Below, in pieces: positions 50,536-53,082 of a stretch of DNA of 53,082 bases. The DNA is from Thermoleophilaceae bacterium (GTDB lineage Bacteria; Actinomycetota; Thermoleophilia; Solirubrobacterales; Thermoleophilaceae): positions 1-53,082 of the forward strand of contig DASUWY010000085.1 of the NCBI GenBank assembly GCA_036378175.1. Direction: 5' to 3'. Both the position numbers and the translations under genes were made by a program. Position 1 is the stretch's first letter; each line of letters starts with the position of its first letter. The notes beneath the pieces are model-generated. The model was given only the letters and a program-made list of their open reading frames with translations. It did not search any database and was not told where the DNA came from.

Positions 50536-51700
50536 GGGCCCGGACCAGCTCTTCGCAGAGCGCCACGGCAGCCTCGATCTGCCCGTAGTCGAGGCGGTCC
50601 GGCGTGTCCGTGTGCCAGTGGTAGTCGGAGGGGGTGCCGGCGTCGTTCACGGAGGTGAGCAGCGCAGCCGGCAGGCCGTGCCGGAGCGCGACGTAGCCGT
50701 CGGTGGCGAACCGCATCCGCCCGCCGCGGCGCAGCGGCACGCCCAGCCGGTCCGCGCACGCGGCGATGAGGCCTGAGAGCTCGGCGTCGTACTCGCGCAC
50801 GCGCAGCAGCCCCTCGGCCCCCGCGAGCACGAGGTGCGCCGAGCCGACGGTGTCCACGCACACCACCGCGGTCCGCTCGGGCGAGAGCTGCGCGAAGTGC
50901 CGCGCGGCGAACGCGCGCATTCCCTCCATCAGCGACTCCTCGGCCCCCGTGGACACGCACAGCACCGTCACCCCCTCCGGCGGCCGCTCGCTCAGCCGCC
51001 GCGCGACGCCGAGCAGCGTGGCCACGCCCGAGGCGTTGTCGTTCGCGCCAGGTACGGCCGAGCGCACAGCCATGTCGATGAACGAGCCGATGATCCCGGT
51101 GCACATCAGCGAGCCGAGCAGCCGCAGCCAGCGCAGGCCGCTGATCGCGCCCAGGGCAACGAACGCGGGCGCAGCGGCGATCGGCGCCATCGGCGGCGGC
51201 GCAAAGCGGCCCTCGCCGCCCGAGCCGAGCCCCGTGAAGCGCGCGAGCGCGGAGGCCACCGCCGGGTTGAAGAAGAAGCCGCTGTGCGCGGCGTCATGGT
51301 GGGAGACGAACACGAGCGTGAGCGCCGCGTCGCGGTCGCCCGTCTCGGCCACCACGTTCGCCGCCACCTGCTTGGGCAGGAGGCGCCGCAGCACGCGCGG
51401 GCCGACGTCGAGGTCGTCGAACACCGCCAACGTGCCAAGTGCCGCGAGCGCGGCGCCGGAACGAGCGCGGCCGCGCCGGGCCAGCACCGCTCCCGCCAGG
51501 CCCAGTGCCGATGTGATGCCGAGCGGCCACCAGTACGTGCCATGCACGCGCTCGCGCTCCACCCGCGCCTCCGCGCCAACCTCGCGCAGCCGCGCCGCGA
51601 GCCATTCCGCCGCCTCATGCTCGCCCGGCGAGCAGGAGCCGCGCTGGATGCTCGCAAGCCGCTCGATCGCGCCTCGCACTGAGGAGACGGCGCTTCCCAT
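50477..51700 (-). CDS. M28-family metallopeptidase with internal membrane segments
   Basis: A 407-residue zinc aminopeptidase-type protein. The ligands are in VSHHDAAHSG (His and Asp), GANDNASGVATLL (bridging Asp), STGAEESLMEGM (catalytic and metal Glu), CVDTVGSAH and YHWHTDTPDRLDYG (last His). Hydrophobic stretches (PLGITSALGLAGAVLA near 55-70 and PMAPIAAAPAFVALGAISGL near 165-185) separate these parts, so it is probably membrane-bound. Members release N-terminal amino acids from peptides. The substrate is unknown. Its 3' end overlaps the acyltransferase gene by 59 bases on the opposite strand. Confidence 0.9.
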   Translation of the reverse strand: MGSAVSSVRGAIERLASIQRGSCSPGEHEAAEWLAARLREVGAEARVERERVHGTYWWPLGITSALGLAGAVLARRGRARSGAALAALGTLAVFDDLDVGPRVLRRLLPKQVAANVVAETGDRDAALTLVFVSHHDAAHSGFFFNPAVASALARFTGLGSGGEGRFAPPPMAPIAAAPAFVALGAISGLRWLRLLGSLMCTGIIGSFIDMAVRSAVPGANDNASGVATLLGVARRLSERPPEGVTVLCVSTGAEESLMEGMRAFAARHFAQLSPERTAVVCVDTVGSAHLVLAGAEGLLRVREYDAELSGLIAACADRLGVPLRRGGRMRFATDGYVALRHGLPAALLTSVNDAGTPSDYHWHTDTPDRLDYGQIEAAVALCEELVRALSSESRAAPPAPQPSAAHP

Positions 51701-51791
51701 TCCGATCGAGGCTATCCCCGCGCCACCGGCCGCCGCCGGGCATGGTTAGCGCGGTGACGGAAACCGGATATCCGGCGCGTCGCGAGGGTAG

Positions 51792-52232
51792 GTGCGAGAC
51801 GTGGAAAGTTCATCGGCACAGCAGAAGACGAGGACCGTTCCGGTGTCTCCGCTCGCCATGGCGCCGGCCACACTCCTGCTCGCGGCTGTGGCGATCGGAG
51901 CCACCGCGCCGACTCCCGCGGGTTTGCTCTGCGCCGCGCTCGTGGCCGCGGTGGGGATTGTGTGCGCGGTGGTTCTGCTGTCGCCCCACGGGCGGCCGCA
52001 GAAGCGCCCGGCGGCACGGCGCCGGCTCCTCAGGCGCCCAACCACGCTCCGCGTGGGCGACTACGTGACGTTCGAGGGCGCCCTCTACCGCGTGGAGCAT
52101 GTGCTCGGCGACCGGGTGCTCATCGAGGACTGTCGTAGCGGCGAGCTCTTCGACTCCGCCGCCGCGGACGTGGAGAAGGCGCGGAAGGTCCGGCGCTCCA
52201 CGCAGCAGGTCACCGCCCCACGCGGCGACTGA
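51792..52232 (+). CDS. Membrane protein with small beta-barrel-like C-terminal domain
   Basis: A 146-residue protein of unknown family with a GTG start (a GTG at 51801 is an alternative). Two hydrophobic helices (ATLLLAAVAIGATAP and LLCAALVAAVGIVCAVVLLS) lie at about 26-65. A basic stretch (RPQKRPAARRRLLRRP) follows, then a compact soluble domain, LRVGDYVTFEGALYRVEHVL and GDRVLIEDCRSGELFDSAAA, which looks like an SH3-like beta barrel. It ends inside the 3' end of the convergent Fe-S protein gene. Confidence 0.62.
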   Translation: MRDVESSSAQQKTRTVPVSPLAMAPATLLLAAVAIGATAPTPAGLLCAALVAAVGIVCAVVLLSPHGRPQKRPAARRRLLRRPTTLRVGDYVTFEGALYRVEHVLGDRVLIEDCRSGELFDSAAADVEKARKVRRSTQQVTAPRGD

Positions 52233-53082
52233 GGGCCAACGCGCCGGCGCCGGCGGCGGCCCCCGCGGCGGCCAGCGGCAATGCACGCCGGGCCACGGAT
52301 GCCGTGCGGCTCGGCCGCGGCCTGTTCTCGTAGTAGGGCTCCTCCGGCGCGCCGCCGCGGTAGCCCTCCGGCCCGTGCTCGCGCGCCATCTTCATCAGCT
52401 GCGCCACGTGCAGCGCGCGCCGCCCGGTGTCGCCCTGTTGGATCTGGGTCTTGCACGAGAAGCCGTTCGCCACCACGAAGGTGCCCGCATCCGCCTCCCG
52501 CACGGCAGGCAGCAGCGCCTCCTCGCCGCATTTGAGGGAGATCTCGTGGTGGCCCTGCTCGAAGCCCCACGAACCGGCGAGGCCGCAGCAGCCGCCGCTC
52601 ACCTGCTCCACCTCGAGCCCCATGCGCTCGAGCAGCTGCTGCTCGGGCTCCATCCCGCCGGTGGCCTTGTGGTGGCAGTGCCCCCACAAGAGCGCCTGCC
52701 GCTCGAGCCGCGGCACCTCGATGTCGAACTTCTCGAAGAACTCGCTGAAGTGGTACGCGTTGTCGGCGAGCCGCTGAGCGTCGTCGTCGTACGGAAGCAT
52801 CCCCGTGAGCTCGTCCTTGAACACCGCCAGGCAGCTCGGCTCCATGCCCACCACGGGCGTGCCCTGGCGCACGTGCTCGCGCACCGTGTCGAGCACATCG
52901 CGCAGATAGCGCTCGGCGAGGTCGAGGAAACCGTAGTCGTACAGCGGCCGGCCGCAGCACACGTGGTGCTCGGGCATGATCACGTTCCAGCCCGCCGCCT
53001 CGATCGCCTCCACGCACGCCACGCCCACGTCCGTGTGGAAGTAGTTGTTGAACGTGTCCGGCCACAGCACCACCGGCGGGCC
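52210..53082 (-). CDS. CCG-domain Fe-S oxidoreductase, C-terminal part (5' end outside window)
   Basis: The reading frame stays open to the window edge, so only about 290 C-terminal residues are seen. Two CCG (DUF224) motifs are present: MPEHHVCCGRPLYDYG with GMEPSCLAVF, and LLWGHCHHKATGGME with VSGGCCGLAGSWGFE, the cysteine-rich pattern of glycolate oxidase iron-sulfur subunits and heterodisulfide reductase-like proteins. FSCKTQIQQGDTGRRALHVA follows. The chain then ends in a short hydrophobic Ala/Gly tail (LPLAAAGAAAGAGALALSRR) that could anchor it in the membrane. The N-terminal ferredoxin or flavin part lies upstream of the window. Confidence 0.87.
   Translation of the reverse strand, partial: GPPVVLWPDTFNNYFHTDVGVACVEAIEAAGWNVIMPEHHVCCGRPLYDYGFLDLAERYLRDVLDTVREHVRQGTPVVGMEPSCLAVFKDELTGMLPYDDDAQRLADNAYHFSEFFEKFDIEVPRLERQALLWGHCHHKATGGMEPEQQLLERMGLEVEQVSGGCCGLAGSWGFEQGHHEISLKCGEEALLPAVREADAGTFVVANGFSCKTQIQQGDTGRRALHVAQLMKMAREHGPEGYRGGAPEEPYYENRPRPSRTASVARRALPLAAAGAAAGAGALALSRRVGR

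Overview
The window is about 53 kb of very GC-rich DNA with tightly packed genes, many GTG and a few TTG starts, and frequent ATGA start/stop overlaps. The gene content (DUF3352 lipoprotein, MMPL transporter, F420-type nitroreductase-fold protein, stand-alone LigD-type polymerase domains, SigB/SigF-type sigma factor, SPW and SHOCT membrane proteins, large secreted proteins with Pro/Gly linkers) points to a high-GC actinobacterium, most likely of the Thermoleophilia/Solirubrobacterales. That placement is inference from gene content, because no rRNA is present. No stretch longer than 300 bases lacks a gene.

Layout. 1-10.3 kb: amidase end, LigD-type primase-polymerase facing a macro-domain gene, alpha/beta hydrolase, membrane GGDEF protein, HAD phosphatase, MrfA/YprA-like helicase, M23 peptidase, DUF3352 lipoprotein and glyoxalase-fold gene. 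10.3-15.5 kb: tRNA-Phe, then an MMPL-SHOCT-nitroreductase operon divergent from a NarL-type two-component system. 15.5-22.2 kb: VanY-like carboxypeptidase divergent from an OmpR-type two-component system, FAD oxidase, DrrAB-type ABC exporter and a divergent AraC regulator. 22.2-25.5 kb: a sulfur operon (SQR-like flavoprotein, TusE/DsrC, DsrE-like) divergent from a nitrilase. 25.5-30.0 kb: a 37-residue amphipathic peptide, CsbD, a secreted protein with a HEMEE motif and a secreted sialidase-fold protein. 30-32 kb: a small HTH protein and a SigB/SigF-type sigma factor separated by an array of palindromic 15-bp repeats, then RNHCP and GST genes. 32.3-39.2 kb: a 1361-residue sedolisin with a beta-propeller, a MarR-TetR pair and a secreted hydrolase. 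39.2-42.2 kb: a second LigD-type polymerase lacking part of its active site, small membrane proteins and a Crp/Fnr regulator. 42.2-53.1 kb: MFS transporter, an internally duplicated YjdF-like membrane protein, two LPG-synthase-type membrane proteins, Na+/H+ antiporter, FemAB-like acyltransferase, M28 peptidase and an incomplete Fe-S (CCG-domain) oxidoreductase.

Overall the region is a chromosomal mosaic: cell-envelope enzymes and their sensors, DNA-repair and nucleotide-signalling genes, secreted hydrolases and stress regulators. I see no phage, transposon, CRISPR or conjugative genes. The most unusual features are the 15-bp palindrome array at 30049-30123, the polymerase gene with a deleted catalytic segment (39183-39971), a promoter-like motif at the same distance from two start codons (24306 and 40691), and the duplicated YjdF-like protein.
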